The position numbers and the translations under genes are program-made. DNA of 50,531 nt from Clostridiales bacterium (GTDB lineage Bacteria > Bacillota > Clostridia > Oscillospirales > Oscillospiraceae): assembly GCA_012523085.1 (NCBI GenBank), contig JAAYJC010000073.1, positions 1-50,531 of the forward strand, written 5' to 3'. Shown piece after piece: positions 1 to 9,315 of the stretch; the stretch's first letter is position 1, and each line of letters begins with the position of its first letter. The notes under the pieces are model-generated. The model did not search any database and was not told the origin of the DNA. It saw nothing but the letters and a program-made list of their open reading frames with translations.

Positions 1-80
1 CTTTGGATATTATTTATTACAGGATCGGGATATAGGCCGCCATGCGCGCCTGTGCATGTACGCGATTGAAGGAGAAGGAA

Positions 81-596
81 ATGACTGCCGACAGGATTAT
101 TCTGTTTATTTTTGTCTCAGTTTTGATCATTGTCTGCGCTTACTATGCCACCTACTTTCTCGCGGCGAAAACAGGCAAAACGAAAGCCGGCCGATCAATC
201 AAGCTCAGGGACAGGTTTGCGGTGACCAAAGACAAAAGCATATGCCTGATTGAAGTGAAGGATAAAATCTACCTGATTGCGATGACAAATCAGAACGTCA
301 CGCTGCTCGATACTCTGGAACTCGAAGCGTTTGAGCCGGCTATGTCCGAGCAGCGGAAAAAAGCCGAAGCGCCGAAATTTGAGCCGCAGGGTATACTTCA
401 GAAGGGGCTTTGGCAGGTGTATACCTCGCTGAAAAACGGCGCACGACCCAAGGCGCGCAAAACAACAGAAAAAAGTAACGCGCAGTCCTTGCGCTCAGAT
501 AACGACGCTCTCGATCAGGTGTACAACAGAATTCAAAGGAAAAGGGCTCGGCTCGGTTCGGTCGAGGACGCTTTGCCGGAGGAGATTGTTCAATGA
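81..596 (+). CDS. fliO: Flagellar biosynthetic protein FliO
   Basis: Small membrane component that helps assemble the FliP/FliQ/FliR core of the flagellar type III export gate. The 171-residue protein has one N-terminal membrane segment (about residues 7-28). A short conserved beta-rich FliO domain follows, with the ICLIEV...YLIAMT...TLLDTL pattern, and then a basic, low-complexity cytoplasmic tail. An in-frame ATG lies upstream at 42, but the ATG at 81 directly follows a GGAGAAGG ribosome binding site and gives the membrane segment at the normal place. The stop overlaps the fliP start (ATGA). Identity rests on the domain pattern plus its position in front of fliP; FliO is poorly conserved in general. 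Confidence 0.85.
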   Translation: MTADRIILFIFVSVLIIVCAYYATYFLAAKTGKTKAGRSIKLRDRFAVTKDKSICLIEVKDKIYLIAMTNQNVTLLDTLELEAFEPAMSEQRKKAEAPKFEPQGILQKGLWQVYTSLKNGARPKARKTTEKSNAQSLRSDNDALDQVYNRIQRKRARLGSVEDALPEEIVQ

Positions 597-1336
597 AGCG
601 GCTGAAAAAAATCTCTTTCGTTATGTTGTTCGTTGCAGTCTTCTCTTTTTTAGCCGTTACGCGGGCAGATGCCGCCGGTACGGTTGAGGACATTACAAAA
701 ACGCTGTTCGGAGAAAACACCCAAACGATCGACATCATTATTTTACTGACACTGCTGACGATTTTGCCCTCACTTGTCATCATGCTGACGGGCTTTACCC
801 GCATCATTATCGTCTTGTCCTTTGTGAGAAACGCGCTGGGCATGCAGCAGATGCCGCCAAATCAGGTTCTAATCGGGCTGGCGTTGTTTCTGACAATGTT
901 TGTGATGGGACCTGTTTTAACGGATGTTCACGACAATGCGTATGTTCCCTATACGAAAAACGAAATAGAGCAGGATGAATTTTTTGACCGCGCAATGGAG
1001 CCGACACGTAACTTCATGCTCAGGCAAACGGGAAAAACCGATATGTCCTTTTTCATCAGGCTTTCAAATGAAGAGGTTGCGGACCCGGAAGCGGCGCCGA
1101 ATCGCATTTTAATCCCCGCTTTTTTGACGAGCGAAATCAAACGGGCGTTTCAGATCGGGTTTTTCATTTACATACCGTTCATCATCATCGATATGGTTGT
1201 TGCCAGCACGCTGATGGCGATGGGGATGATGATGCTGCCCCCGGCAATGATCTCGCTGCCTTTTAAGGTTTTGCTGTTTGTGCTCGTTGACGGCTGGCAG
1301 CTGGTCATCGGGACGCTGATGCAGAGCTTTGGGTAG
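593..1336 (+). CDS. fliP: Flagellar export gate protein FliP
   Basis: Core pore-forming subunit of the flagellar type III secretion gate in the cytoplasmic membrane. The 247-residue product starts with a cleavable signal peptide (hydrophobic residues 8-26 ending in ADAAG), as is usual for FliP. It continues with the family signature around TGFTRIIIVLSFVRNALG and MQQMPPNQVLIGLALFLT, a periplasmic stretch, and two C-terminal membrane segments (FIYIPFIIIDMVVAS and the GMMMLPPAMISLPFK motif). Length is normal for the family. The start overlaps the fliO stop by 4 nt, suggesting coupled translation. It is followed by an unusually long 59-bp spacer before fliQ. Confidence 0.98.
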   Translation: MKRLKKISFVMLFVAVFSFLAVTRADAAGTVEDITKTLFGENTQTIDIIILLTLLTILPSLVIMLTGFTRIIIVLSFVRNALGMQQMPPNQVLIGLALFLTMFVMGPVLTDVHDNAYVPYTKNEIEQDEFFDRAMEPTRNFMLRQTGKTDMSFFIRLSNEEVADPEAAPNRILIPAFLTSEIKRAFQIGFFIYIPFIIIDMVVASTLMAMGMMMLPPAMISLPFKVLLFVLVDGWQLVIGTLMQSFG

Positions 1337-1362
1337 CCGGGATTAAGAAACCGCTTAAATCA

Positions 1363-1379
1363 CCGCCTTAAGAAGGCGG
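1363..1379 (+). promoter_or_regulatory. Perfect hairpin in front of fliQ ribosome binding site
   Basis: A 7-bp perfect stem (CCGCCTT / AAGGCGG) with a 3-nt loop ends 6 nt before the GGAGG Shine-Dalgarno of fliQ. Almost every other junction in this part of the operon overlaps or is only a few bases, so a structured leader here is unusual. It has no T-run, so it is not an intrinsic terminator. A role in mRNA processing or translation of fliQ is inference. Confidence 0.55.
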
Positions 1380-1395
1380 AGAGATGGAGGCAAGT

Positions 1396-1665
1396 ATGAG
1401 TCAGGCGGAAATTATTTCAATCCTTCAGGATGCCATTTATACCGCAATCATATCGTCGGCGCCGATGCTGATTGCTGCGATTGTGGTCGGCCTGATCGTG
1501 TCGATCTTTCAGGCAACGACGCAAATCAACGAACAGACATTGGCATTTGTTCCGAAGATAATAGCCATTTTACTCACGTTTTTGGTGTCAGCAAGCTTTA
1601 TCATCAATACGATCACGGAGTTTACCTACAGGCTGTATGATTCCGTCAATACGATTGTCAGCTGA
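1396..1665 (+). CDS. fliQ: Flagellar export gate protein FliQ
   Basis: Small gate subunit packing around FliP in the flagellar type III export apparatus. The 89-residue protein has two long membrane helices (about residues 14-36 and 52-74). Between them is the conserved segment SIFQATTQINEQTLAFVPK. The ATG at 1384 is rejected as start because it lies within the ribosome binding site (ATGGAGG) of the ATG at 1396; the shorter form also matches the usual FliQ length of 89. The stop codon is two bases before fliR. A perfect hairpin lies just upstream of the ribosome binding site. Confidence 0.97.
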   Translation: MSQAEIISILQDAIYTAIISSAPMLIAAIVVGLIVSIFQATTQINEQTLAFVPKIIAILLTFLVSASFIINTITEFTYRLYDSVNTIVS

Positions 1666-1667
1666 AT

Positions 1668-2459
1668 ATGAGTGCAGTTATCGGTTCCGTCTTATCGAAT
1701 GTCGATTATTTTCTTCTGGTTTTGTTCCGTGTCGGCGGGCTTGTCTTTACCTCGCCCGTATTTGGGCGCGTTACTGTCCCGGTCAGGGTGAAAACGGGTT
1801 TTACCGCTGCCGTGTCGTTCCTGTTTTTCGTCGTGATACCGCCCGCTTCGCGCATTGAATACAACAGTCTGATCGGGTTTGCGCTACTTTGCGCTTCCGA
1901 GCTTCTAATCGGCGTTGTACTGGCCTTTGCCACAAATGTTTTTTTTGCGATCAATTACATTGCCGGTCAACTGATCGATATGCAGATTGGTTTCGGCATT
2001 GTCAATGTTTATGATATTCAAAACAACACACAGATACCGATGGTCGGAAACCTGACGAACCTTGTCATGCTCATCGTGTTTTTCTCGGTCAACGGTCATC
2101 ACAGGCTTATCCAGATCGTGAATATAACGCTGTTGAAGCTGCCGGTCGGAAACCTGGTGTTCAGGCCCGAAATCGGGCTGGTGGCGCTCGAAGTGTTCGT
2201 GATGAGCTTTACACTGGCTGTTATGGTTGCATTGCCCGTCATCGCGTCGGGTCTGATTATCGAAATCGCTTTCGGTGTGCTGATTCGAACCGTGCCGCAG
2301 ATCAATATGTTTGTTGTGGGTATACCGGTCAAGCTGTTTATCGGCTTTTTGATTATGGTTGTTATGATTCCGGCCTTTGTGAACTTCAGCGGTAGGATAT
2401 TTGACGAAATGTTTATGGGGATTGAGAAAATGTTTGCAGCGTTTATGGTATCGACATGA
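1668..2459 (+). CDS. fliR: Flagellar export gate protein FliR
   Basis: Third integral membrane subunit of the FliPQR export gate. The 263 residues form about six membrane segments, with the FliR landmarks FRVGGLVFTSPVFGR near residue 20, the QLIDMQIGFGIVNVYD stretch near 105, and a C-terminal FAFGVL-like segment (EIAFGVLIRTVPQINMFVVGIP). No Shine-Dalgarno is obvious, and the ATG lies 2 nt after the fliQ stop, so translation is probably coupled to fliQ. The 3' end overlaps flhB by 4 nt (ATGA). Separate fliR and flhB genes are seen here, not the fused FliR-FlhB found in some clostridia. Confidence 0.97.
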   Translation: MSAVIGSVLSNVDYFLLVLFRVGGLVFTSPVFGRVTVPVRVKTGFTAAVSFLFFVVIPPASRIEYNSLIGFALLCASELLIGVVLAFATNVFFAINYIAGQLIDMQIGFGIVNVYDIQNNTQIPMVGNLTNLVMLIVFFSVNGHHRLIQIVNITLLKLPVGNLVFRPEIGLVALEVFVMSFTLAVMVALPVIASGLIIEIAFGVLIRTVPQINMFVVGIPVKLFIGFLIMVVMIPAFVNFSGRIFDEMFMGIEKMFAAFMVST

Positions 2460-3538
2460 ACGAAGCCGGTGACAGAACAGAAAGAGCAACGCCGAAAAAG
2501 CGGCGGGATGCGCGTGAACGCGGTCAGGTGCTTAAAAGCAATGAAGTCAGTATTGCGGCCTGCACCATTGTCATGTTCGGCCTTATGCTTTTCCTTTGGC
2601 CGATAATGACAAGGCAGATGATGGGCGTTTATACCGATTTCCTGAGCCCGGCGGTGATTCCCGTAAACGCCGAGTTAACGGCTCCTTACCTGCTTTCATT
2701 GTTTCGCCGGTGCTTCAATACGCTGATTGAAATCACTCTGCCTGTCCTCGGATGCGCTGTGATTGCCGGGTTTGCCGTCAACATCGTGCAGGTCGGTTTT
2801 TTGTTTACAACAAAGACCCTTATGCCGAAACTGGATCGAATCAGTCCGCTTAAAGGGTTTAAACGAATTTTTTCGACAAGAACACTTACCGAACTGTTAA
2901 AATCGATATTGAAGATTATTGTGCTGGGCTATATACTGTATATGGAATATATTGCCATACTTCCGAATTTTCCGACTTATATGGGCACGAATCTGTATTT
3001 GTCATTTCTTGCGATCATGAAGACCGCTTTTTCCATCGCACTGAAAATGAGCCTTGCACTCGGAATCATCGCAGCCTTTGATTTTCTTTTTCAGTGGTGG
3101 AAGTATGAAAAGGATTTGAAGATGACGAAACAGGAAGTCAAGGAGGAGTATAAGCTTACCGAAGGCGATCCGCAGATTAAGGGCAAGATCAGGCAGAAGC
3201 AGAGACAGGTCAGCGCAATGCGTATGATGGAGAGGGTTCCGTCCGCCGACGTGATCATTACAAACCCGACGCACTATGCCATAGCGCTGAAATATGAAGA
3301 GGGCGTCGACAGCGCGCCTATTGTCATAGCCAAGGGCAAGGATTACATTGCCCGAAAAATCAGGGAAGTGGCGCGCGAACATAAGATTCAGCTTGTGGAA
3401 AACAAGCTCCTTGCTCAGGCGCTTTTCAATATTTGCGAAATCGACGAAGAAATTCCGGCTGAGTTCTATCAGGCAGTGGCGGATATTCTGGTTTATGTCT
3501 ACAGACAGAAAAACAACAGGGGAGTCAATATAAAATGA
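2456..3538 (+). CDS. flhB: Flagellar export switch protein FlhB
   Basis: Substrate-specificity switch of the flagellar export apparatus. It changes export from rod/hook to filament proteins after autocleavage. The 360-residue protein has the conserved N-terminal motif (DRTERATPKKRRDARERGQV), four membrane segments between about residues 33 and 210, and a cytoplasmic domain. The self-cleavage motif is intact at N270-P271-T-H, followed by YAIALKYEEG. The start overlaps fliR and the stop overlaps flhA (both ATGA). Length and motif order are normal. Confidence 0.98.
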   Translation: MNEAGDRTERATPKKRRDARERGQVLKSNEVSIAACTIVMFGLMLFLWPIMTRQMMGVYTDFLSPAVIPVNAELTAPYLLSLFRRCFNTLIEITLPVLGCAVIAGFAVNIVQVGFLFTTKTLMPKLDRISPLKGFKRIFSTRTLTELLKSILKIIVLGYILYMEYIAILPNFPTYMGTNLYLSFLAIMKTAFSIALKMSLALGIIAAFDFLFQWWKYEKDLKMTKQEVKEEYKLTEGDPQIKGKIRQKQRQVSAMRMMERVPSADVIITNPTHYAIALKYEEGVDSAPIVIAKGKDYIARKIREVAREHKIQLVENKLLAQALFNICEIDEEIPAEFYQAVADILVYVYRQKNNRGVNIK

Positions 3539-5568
3539 AGGTATCGGACATTTCCTTTGCCATAGCCATACTGGCGGTAGTGCTGCTCATGGTATTGCCG
3601 GTTCCTTCATATCTAATGGATATTCTGCTTATTTTGAACATAACCTTGTCCATCATCATACTGCTGCTGGCCCTTTACATAAAAGACCCTCTGGAGTTTT
3701 CGGTTTTTCCGACGCTTCTGCTGATCATCACGCTGTTTAGACTCGTTTTGAACTTATCCTCAACCAGGCTGATTCTTGGTAATCAGGGACAAGCCGGACA
3801 TGTCATCGAAACGTTCGGAAACTTTGTAACAAAAGGCAATCTTGTCGTCGGCATCATCATCTTTTTGATTATCATGATCATTCAGTTTATTGTGATCACC
3901 AAAGGTGCTGAACGTGTAGCCGAGGTTTCAGCCCGTTTTACGCTGGATGCGATGCCGGGAAAGCAAATGGCCATTGACGCCGACCTGAACAGCGGGGTCA
4001 TCGACGAGGCTACCGCACGCTGGCGCAGGGAAGAGATTCAGCATGAGGCGGATTTCCACGGCTCAATGGACGGCGCTAGTAAGTTTATCAAGGGAGATGC
4101 CATAGCGGGCATCATCATCACAATCATTAATATTGTCGCAGGCCTTATTATCGGTGCGCTGACAATGGATAAACCGATTGGGGATGTTGCCAAGATATTC
4201 ACGCTGGCAACCATAGGCGACGGGTTGGTCAGCCAGATGCCCGCGCTGATGATTTCCACGGCCTCGGGCATTATTGTCACGCGTTCGGGCAGAGACGTAA
4301 CCTTCGGAAGCGAGGCGGTCGCCCAGCTGTTCGGGCAGCCGTATGTTCTGATGGTCGGAGGCGCGCTTGTCTTTTTACTCAGCCTTGTTCCCGGCCTTCC
4401 GAAAATCCCGATGTGGGTGCTGGCTGTCTGCTTGTTTATTGTCGGATATACGACAAATACCAGAAGAAAAAAGGCCGGAGAACAAGAAGAGGTCGATCAG
4501 GCCGAGCAGGCTGCCCAGGAAAAACGAAAGCCGGAAAGTGTGACCTCGCTACTGGAGGTCAATCCGATTGAGCTATTTTTCGGCTATGGGATTATCCCGT
4601 TAGTGGACGTTTCGCAAGGCGGCGATCTTCTGGACCGTGTTGTGATGATCCGGCGGCAGTGCGCGCTGGACCTCGGAATCATCGTTCCATCAATCAGGCT
4701 CCGGGACAACATTCAACTGGGCATGAACACCTATTCGATTAAAATCAGGGATGTGGAGGTCGCGCAGGGCGAGGTTATGGCGGATCATCTTTTGGCACTG
4801 AGCACCGGCGAGACCACCGAAGAGCTGTACGGTATTCCCACTGTCGAGCCCACTTTTGGGCTGCCGGCATTATGGATCCCGAAAAGCGACCGCGAAAAAG
4901 CGGAGCTTTGCGGTTACTCTACCGTAGATCCTCCCTCGGTGATAGCAACGCATCTGACTGAAATCATCAAACGGCACGGTCACGAACTGCTCAGCCGCCA
5001 GCAGGTGCAGACATTAATTGAGAACCTATCAAAAACCCAGCCTGCGCTGGTTGATGAGGTTGTACCGAAGATGTTTACGCTCGGAGAGGTTCAGAAGGTT
5101 CTGGGAAACCTACTTCGGGAAAACATCCCGATCCGCGATATAGAGACGATTATAGAAACATTGGGCGATTACGGGAATATCACCAAAGACACGGATCTTT
5201 TAACCGAATATGTGCGGCAGGCCCTGAAGCGGGCGATATCCAAGCGCTTCATTCCGGACAATGTTGCGCATGTTGTCACGCTTGACCCGGCGCTTGAGCA
5301 GCTGATCGTCGAAAGCACGCGCCAATCCGAACACGGTTCATATCTGGCGCTTGAACCCAATCAAGTTAATACGATATTCGCTCGCCTCAGGGATGCGGTC
5401 GAAAAGGTCAGAAACAAGGGCAATGTGCCGATCGTTTTGACCTCACCGCTGGTACGCAGGCAGTTTCGCAAAATAGCCGAGCAGATTTCAAGCGATCTGA
5501 ATGTCATGTCGTTTAATGAAGTGGATTCGGGGATCGACGTTTTTTCTGAAGGAGTAGTGAAGCTCTGA
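3535..5568 (+). CDS. flhA: Flagellar export protein FlhA
   Basis: Large export-gate protein that forms the cytoplasmic ring receiving export chaperones and substrates, and couples export to the proton motive force. The 677 residues have eight expected N-terminal membrane segments. The FHIPEP family landmarks are visible (LFRLVLNLSSTRLIL; RFTLDAMPGKQMAIDADLNSG). A soluble C-terminal domain runs from about residue 335, with the LPALWI segment and a TQPALVDE-type motif. The start overlaps flhB (ATGA) and the last base of the stop is the first base of flhF. Length is normal. Confidence 0.98.
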   Translation: MKVSDISFAIAILAVVLLMVLPVPSYLMDILLILNITLSIIILLLALYIKDPLEFSVFPTLLLIITLFRLVLNLSSTRLILGNQGQAGHVIETFGNFVTKGNLVVGIIIFLIIMIIQFIVITKGAERVAEVSARFTLDAMPGKQMAIDADLNSGVIDEATARWRREEIQHEADFHGSMDGASKFIKGDAIAGIIITIINIVAGLIIGALTMDKPIGDVAKIFTLATIGDGLVSQMPALMISTASGIIVTRSGRDVTFGSEAVAQLFGQPYVLMVGGALVFLLSLVPGLPKIPMWVLAVCLFIVGYTTNTRRKKAGEQEEVDQAEQAAQEKRKPESVTSLLEVNPIELFFGYGIIPLVDVSQGGDLLDRVVMIRRQCALDLGIIVPSIRLRDNIQLGMNTYSIKIRDVEVAQGEVMADHLLALSTGETTEELYGIPTVEPTFGLPALWIPKSDREKAELCGYSTVDPPSVIATHLTEIIKRHGHELLSRQQVQTLIENLSKTQPALVDEVVPKMFTLGEVQKVLGNLLRENIPIRDIETIIETLGDYGNITKDTDLLTEYVRQALKRAISKRFIPDNVAHVVTLDPALEQLIVESTRQSEHGSYLALEPNQVNTIFARLRDAVEKVRNKGNVPIVLTSPLVRRQFRKIAEQISSDLNVMSFNEVDSGIDVFSEGVVKL

Positions 5569-6728
5569 TGCTTGTAAAAAGATATCGCGCCAAGGATATG
5601 CAAGAGGCAATGGACACAGTCATAAAAGAGCTTGGATCGGATGCGGTATTGCTAAACAGCCGGAAAGTAAGGAAAAAAGGGCTGCGCTACCTGTTCCAAA
5701 GACCTCTGCAGGAGGTGATGGTCGCTTACGACCCGGCAAAAATCCCGATTGCCAAAAAGATCAACAGAACCTATAGCGCTTATGCCCCAAAGTTGCTAAA
5801 CGACGGCGGCAATGAAATAAATGCCCTGAAGGCCACTGAGCTCAACAGGGAACAAATGGAGGGCCTTGACAGCAGAATCGACTCCCTTGACCGGATGCTG
5901 AACGGCTTCATCGACAAGTTTTCTTTTGTCAAACGTGACATTACATACGATTACACAAGCGAGGTTGAGGCGCTGCTCACCGTGCTGATTAACAACCAGG
6001 TCAGAGACGAGCTTGCTCACCAGATTGCCAAAGAAGCGGAAGAGATTTTAAAAAAACAGCAAGGGGCGAAAGCGCGGGATGTCATAGAGCATCTGATTTT
6101 GGAGAAACTCGGCACACCGGAGCCGATCAGGCTTAAAAAATACAACCGCAGGATAGTCCTTGTGGTTGGGCCGACAGGCGTCGGTAAAACCACGACGATC
6201 GTTAAGCTTGCGGCTGAGCTTTCGATCAAGCAAAAGAAAAAGGTCGGCATCATCAACACGGATACCTACCGGATCGCGGCGCAGGAGCAGCTGAAGACAT
6301 ATTCCGACATACTGGATATTCCCTTATCGGTTGTTTATCAAGTAAGCGAGATCGGACAAACCATCAACGACATGCCGGACAGGGAGGTCGTTTTTATCGA
6401 CACGGCCGGAAAGTGTCCCGGAAACCTGCAGCACAAGGAGGATATCAAGGCGATTATGGAATGCGCTGCGCCCGAGGAGGTGCTGCTTTGCGTTTCTGCA
6501 ACTACGTCCTTTCCTGCGCTGAAAGAGATACTGGACAGCTACGAATATATTGATAATTTTAAGCTGCTGATCACCAAGCTGGATGAGACAAAATACAGGG
6601 GAATGATTTTAAACCTTTGCTGGTATACGAAAAAGATGCTAGCTTATGTGACAACAGGCCAAAATGTGCCCGACGACATCGAACAGGCGGATACGCTATC
6701 CATAACCAACCATTTATTGAGGGAATAA
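5568..6728 (+). CDS. flhF: Flagellar SRP-type GTPase FlhF
   Basis: SRP-family GTPase that sets the site where the flagellum is built. The 386-residue protein has the basic N-terminal B domain (M-LVKRYRAKDMQEAMD), a middle N-domain, and a GTPase domain. Visible motifs are G1 GPTGVGKTTT (about residues 201-210), the NTDTYRIAAQEQL segment, G3 DTAGK, and G4 TKLDETKYRG. It shares one base with the flhA stop. With flhG directly behind it, the pair suggests spatial and numerical control of flagella, as in polar flagellates and in Bacillus/Clostridium. The actual flagellation pattern cannot be read from sequence. Confidence 0.97.
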   Translation: MLVKRYRAKDMQEAMDTVIKELGSDAVLLNSRKVRKKGLRYLFQRPLQEVMVAYDPAKIPIAKKINRTYSAYAPKLLNDGGNEINALKATELNREQMEGLDSRIDSLDRMLNGFIDKFSFVKRDITYDYTSEVEALLTVLINNQVRDELAHQIAKEAEEILKKQQGAKARDVIEHLILEKLGTPEPIRLKKYNRRIVLVVGPTGVGKTTTIVKLAAELSIKQKKKVGIINTDTYRIAAQEQLKTYSDILDIPLSVVYQVSEIGQTINDMPDREVVFIDTAGKCPGNLQHKEDIKAIMECAAPEEVLLCVSATTSFPALKEILDSYEYIDNFKLLITKLDETKYRGMILNLCWYTKKMLAYVTTGQNVPDDIEQADTLSITNHLLRE

Positions 6729-6735
6729 GGGTTGC

Positions 6736-7596
6736 ATGATGAACGGTATAATCAGAGATCAGGCGCAGCCGCTTCGGGAACTTGTCGGTAAGAGTAATTC
6801 GGGTATGAAAATCGTATCCATTGCAAGCGGCAAGGGCGGAGTCGGCAAATCCAGCATATCGGTCAATCTGGCGATTGCTTTGAGCAGGCTTGGGATGCGC
6901 GTGCTCGTTGTTGACGCGGATTTCGGACTTGCCAATGTAGATGTGATGCTTGGCGTTAATTCAAAATACAATATAAGCCATCTGATTCAAGGGGAGAAAA
7001 AACTGTATGAGATCATACAGGAGGGATATGACGGGGTTCGTTTCATATCGGGCGGCTCAGGCGTTTACGAGCTTCTCCGGATGGATGAAAATCAAGTAAG
7101 AAATATTCTGCAGGACATTCTTGTTTTAAGGGACCCCGCTGATATTCTGCTGTTTGATATGGGAGCCGGAGTCAATGACAACATTATGCGGCTGCTTGTT
7201 TCATCAACCGAAACCATCGTTGTCACCACGCCGGAACCGACGGCTATCCTTGATGCGTACGCGCTGATCAAAATGGTATTGAAACGTGTACCTTCGCACC
7301 CGATCCGTTTGATTATGAATAAAAGCGACAGCAAGAAAGAGGCGGAGACGGTAACGAAAGGGTTCAAAGAAGTCGTCAGGCGAAATTTAGGCGTTGAAAT
7401 TGAGTCAATCGGGAATGTCCTGTATGACCAGGAAGTGACAAGATCAATAAAAAGGCAGACGCCGATCATCATCAGCCATCCCGGCGGGGCGTCGGCAAAA
7501 GAAATTATGTCTATAGCCAGAACACTGCTCGATCTGCCTGCACATGAGGGATCCTCAAGCCGGCTTTACAGACTGTTTTCCAGGCTGCTCGGATAA
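6736..7596 (+). CDS. flhG: Flagellar number regulator FlhG (MinD-like ATPase)
   Basis: MinD/ParA-type ATPase that restricts flagellar number and stimulates FlhF GTPase activity. The 286-residue protein starts with the FlhF-activating helix (DQAQPLRELV, residues 8-17). The deviant Walker A SGKGGVGKSS (about residues 32-41) follows, then the switch segment VDADFGLANVDVMLG and Walker B LLFDMGAGV. A C-terminal amphipathic stretch (SRLYRLFSRLL) probably binds membrane. Known members have D-x-G at the Walker B site, and here DMGAG is seen. The gene begins 7 nt after flhF with a weak ribosome binding site; the ATG at 6739 is an alternative start. Confidence 0.95.
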   Translation: MMNGIIRDQAQPLRELVGKSNSGMKIVSIASGKGGVGKSSISVNLAIALSRLGMRVLVVDADFGLANVDVMLGVNSKYNISHLIQGEKKLYEIIQEGYDGVRFISGGSGVYELLRMDENQVRNILQDILVLRDPADILLFDMGAGVNDNIMRLLVSSTETIVVTTPEPTAILDAYALIKMVLKRVPSHPIRLIMNKSDSKKEAETVTKGFKEVVRRNLGVEIESIGNVLYDQEVTRSIKRQTPIIISHPGGASAKEIMSIARTLLDLPAHEGSSSRLYRLFSRLLG

Positions 7597-7731
7597 ACGA
7601 ATTTTTATCTGGGGGAAAGGGACGCAATGTCCCGGACATGACATCAAGACACCCTTTTAACCCGTCCTTCGGGTAAAGCGAAATGGCCGGCAGCAGTTAT
7701 AGAGAAAAATCTCGGATAAGGAGGTCGGAAA
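7597..7731 (+). promoter_or_regulatory. Structured spacer between flhG and the PilZ gene
   Basis: This 135-bp spacer has two perfect 5-bp stems with 5-nt loops: GGGAC/GTCCC at 7619-7633 and ACCCG/CGGGT at 7660-7674. A short GAGA-AAAA-TCTC stem lies just before the AAGGAGG of the next gene. I compared the stretch with the c-di-GMP-I riboswitch because GGGACGCAA occurs in both, but the rest of the conserved core is missing. No terminator-like T-run is seen. Function unknown. Confidence 0.4.
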
Positions 7732-8430
7732 GTGACGGTCAAAAAGCAACTGATTAAAATCGGTGACCGCGTTGATCTGTACCTTGGAACAGGTCCAGTC
7801 TACCGCACCATGCTTGAGGACATCACGAATAACAAAAATCTGCTGGTATCAGTCCCGATATATAAAGGCATGCCCGTCTCGTTCGCAAAAAATCAGGAGC
7901 TGCAAATGTATTTCTACCGCACAAACGGACGGTATCGGGCAAATGTGAAAATGGTCGGTTATCAGCATCATGACCAGCTTACTTTTCTGGAGTTGCAGGT
8001 TCTTTCCGAACCTCAGAAACAACAAAGGAGGGACTCTTTCAGAATTAATGAGGAACTGAAGGTTGTTATGAGCTATATCGACAACGATCTGGTTTTTGAC
8101 AGGCTAAACAGCTCCGAAGATGATCGGGAAGTGGCCTATTCCATAAATATCAGCGTTACAGGTATCGCAGTTAAGACAAAAAAGGCATACAGCGTCGGCG
8201 ACAAGGTGTTTATGCGGATATATCTCATGTGGCCTGACGCCGAGGCCGAGCCGCTTGAGATCATCGGAGAAATCAGACAGGTTGACATGATCAATCCGCT
8301 GCAGAAAGTTTATAACATCGGCATCATGTTTTTGTATACCTCAAAAGAGGTAAGCGGTAACCTGTCGAAATATGTTATGGCGCGCGAGCAAAAAAGACTG
8401 AAACAGAAGAGGCTTGTTGAAGATGACTAG
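7732..8430 (+). CDS. PilZ-domain c-di-GMP receptor, YcgR-like flagellar brake
   Basis: Probable c-di-GMP effector that slows or stops the flagellar motor. The 232-residue protein has an N-terminal YcgR-type beta domain (residues 1-95) and a C-terminal PilZ domain. The two c-di-GMP contact motifs are present: RRDSFR with R100 and R104, and N139-I-S-V-T-G144, the D/NxSxxG motif. The start is GTG behind a strong AAGGAGG. Its place between flhG and the sigma factor matches clostridial and Bacillus (YpfA/DgrA) relatives. No diguanylate cyclase is in the window, so the source of the signal lies elsewhere. Confidence 0.9.
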   Translation: MTVKKQLIKIGDRVDLYLGTGPVYRTMLEDITNNKNLLVSVPIYKGMPVSFAKNQELQMYFYRTNGRYRANVKMVGYQHHDQLTFLELQVLSEPQKQQRRDSFRINEELKVVMSYIDNDLVFDRLNSSEDDREVAYSINISVTGIAVKTKKAYSVGDKVFMRIYLMWPDAEAEPLEIIGEIRQVDMINPLQKVYNIGIMFLYTSKEVSGNLSKYVMAREQKRLKQKRLVEDD

Positions 8431-8544
8431 CACAGGATAATACAAGGCGTCTGCAGCCAATCTGCCCGGGGCGACAGATAAGCAATCTGAAGCAAAATCT
8501 TTGGTGGCATACCCGGGAAAATGTTGGGTAGAAGGGTATGAATT

Positions 8545-9315
8545 ATGAGTATTGAAGCAAAAGCATCGGATATTCCCAAGGATGATATTGACAGGCTCTG
8601 GAAGTATTATAAGGATACGGGAGACCTTCAGGCAAAAAACGAACTGCTCCTCCACTACATTCACCTTGTTAAATGGACGGTCAGGCGTATGATGCCGAAA
8701 TACAACGCCTATAATGAGCAAGATGATCTTATCAACTGCGGTGTCATCGGCCTGATTGACGCGGTGGATAAATTCAACATCAATCACGGTGTGAAATTCG
8801 AGACCTATGCCGGTACGCGAATTTACGGTGAGATTCTGGACTATATGCGGTCTCAGGATTGGGCGCCACCCAGCCTCAGGAAAAAGATCAATGCGGTCAT
8901 GAAGACTTATGAAGCGCTGGAAGCAAAGCATCAGACGCCGCCGACGGATGAAAATGTCGCGGCGACACTGAATATGCCGGTATCGCAGGTTCGGAAAATT
9001 CTGTCTCAGACGCATATGTTCAACCTCGTTAATTTTGAGGATACACTCAGTTCCTCCGGCGCCGTAAACGAGGTATCCGCGCCGATGGAGCATTCTCCGG
9101 AGAGCACTTTGCTCAACAAGGAGATGAAAAAGCTATTGGCGGAAATGATCGATACGCTGCCGGAAAAGGAAAGGCTTGTCATTACGCTGTATTATTACGA
9201 GGGGCTGCTGCTCAAGGACATTGCCGAAATATTGGACGTTTCCGAGTCCCGCGTATCCCAGATTCATTCCAAGATTCTGATTAAAATGCGTTCAAAGCTG
9301 CAAAAAGTTCTTTGA
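8545..9315 (+). CDS. fliA: Flagellar RNA polymerase sigma factor (FliA/SigD/WhiG)
   Basis: Alternative sigma factor that transcribes late flagellar and motility genes. The 256-residue protein has region 2 (QDDLINCGVIGLIDAVDKF and the FETYAGTRIYGEILDYMR segment typical of FliA/WhiG), region 3, and region 4 with a helix-turn-helix near residues 225-250 (LLKDIAEILDVSESRVSQIHSK). The ribosome binding site is only GAAGGG. The 114 bp upstream hold no clear promoter, so it is probably read from the long operon. The likely antagonist FlgM is encoded about 5.4 kb downstream in the same operon, as in many Firmicutes. Confidence 0.96.
   Translation: MSIEAKASDIPKDDIDRLWKYYKDTGDLQAKNELLLHYIHLVKWTVRRMMPKYNAYNEQDDLINCGVIGLIDAVDKFNINHGVKFETYAGTRIYGEILDYMRSQDWAPPSLRKKINAVMKTYEALEAKHQTPPTDENVAATLNMPVSQVRKILSQTHMFNLVNFEDTLSSSGAVNEVSAPMEHSPESTLLNKEMKKLLAEMIDTLPEKERLVITLYYYEGLLLKDIAEILDVSESRVSQIHSKILIKMRSKLQKVL

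Noticed and set aside
7597-7731. Possible c-di-GMP-I riboswitch before the PilZ gene
   Set aside because: GGGACGCAA is shared, but here it forms its own small hairpin and the other conserved GEMM-I core bases are absent.
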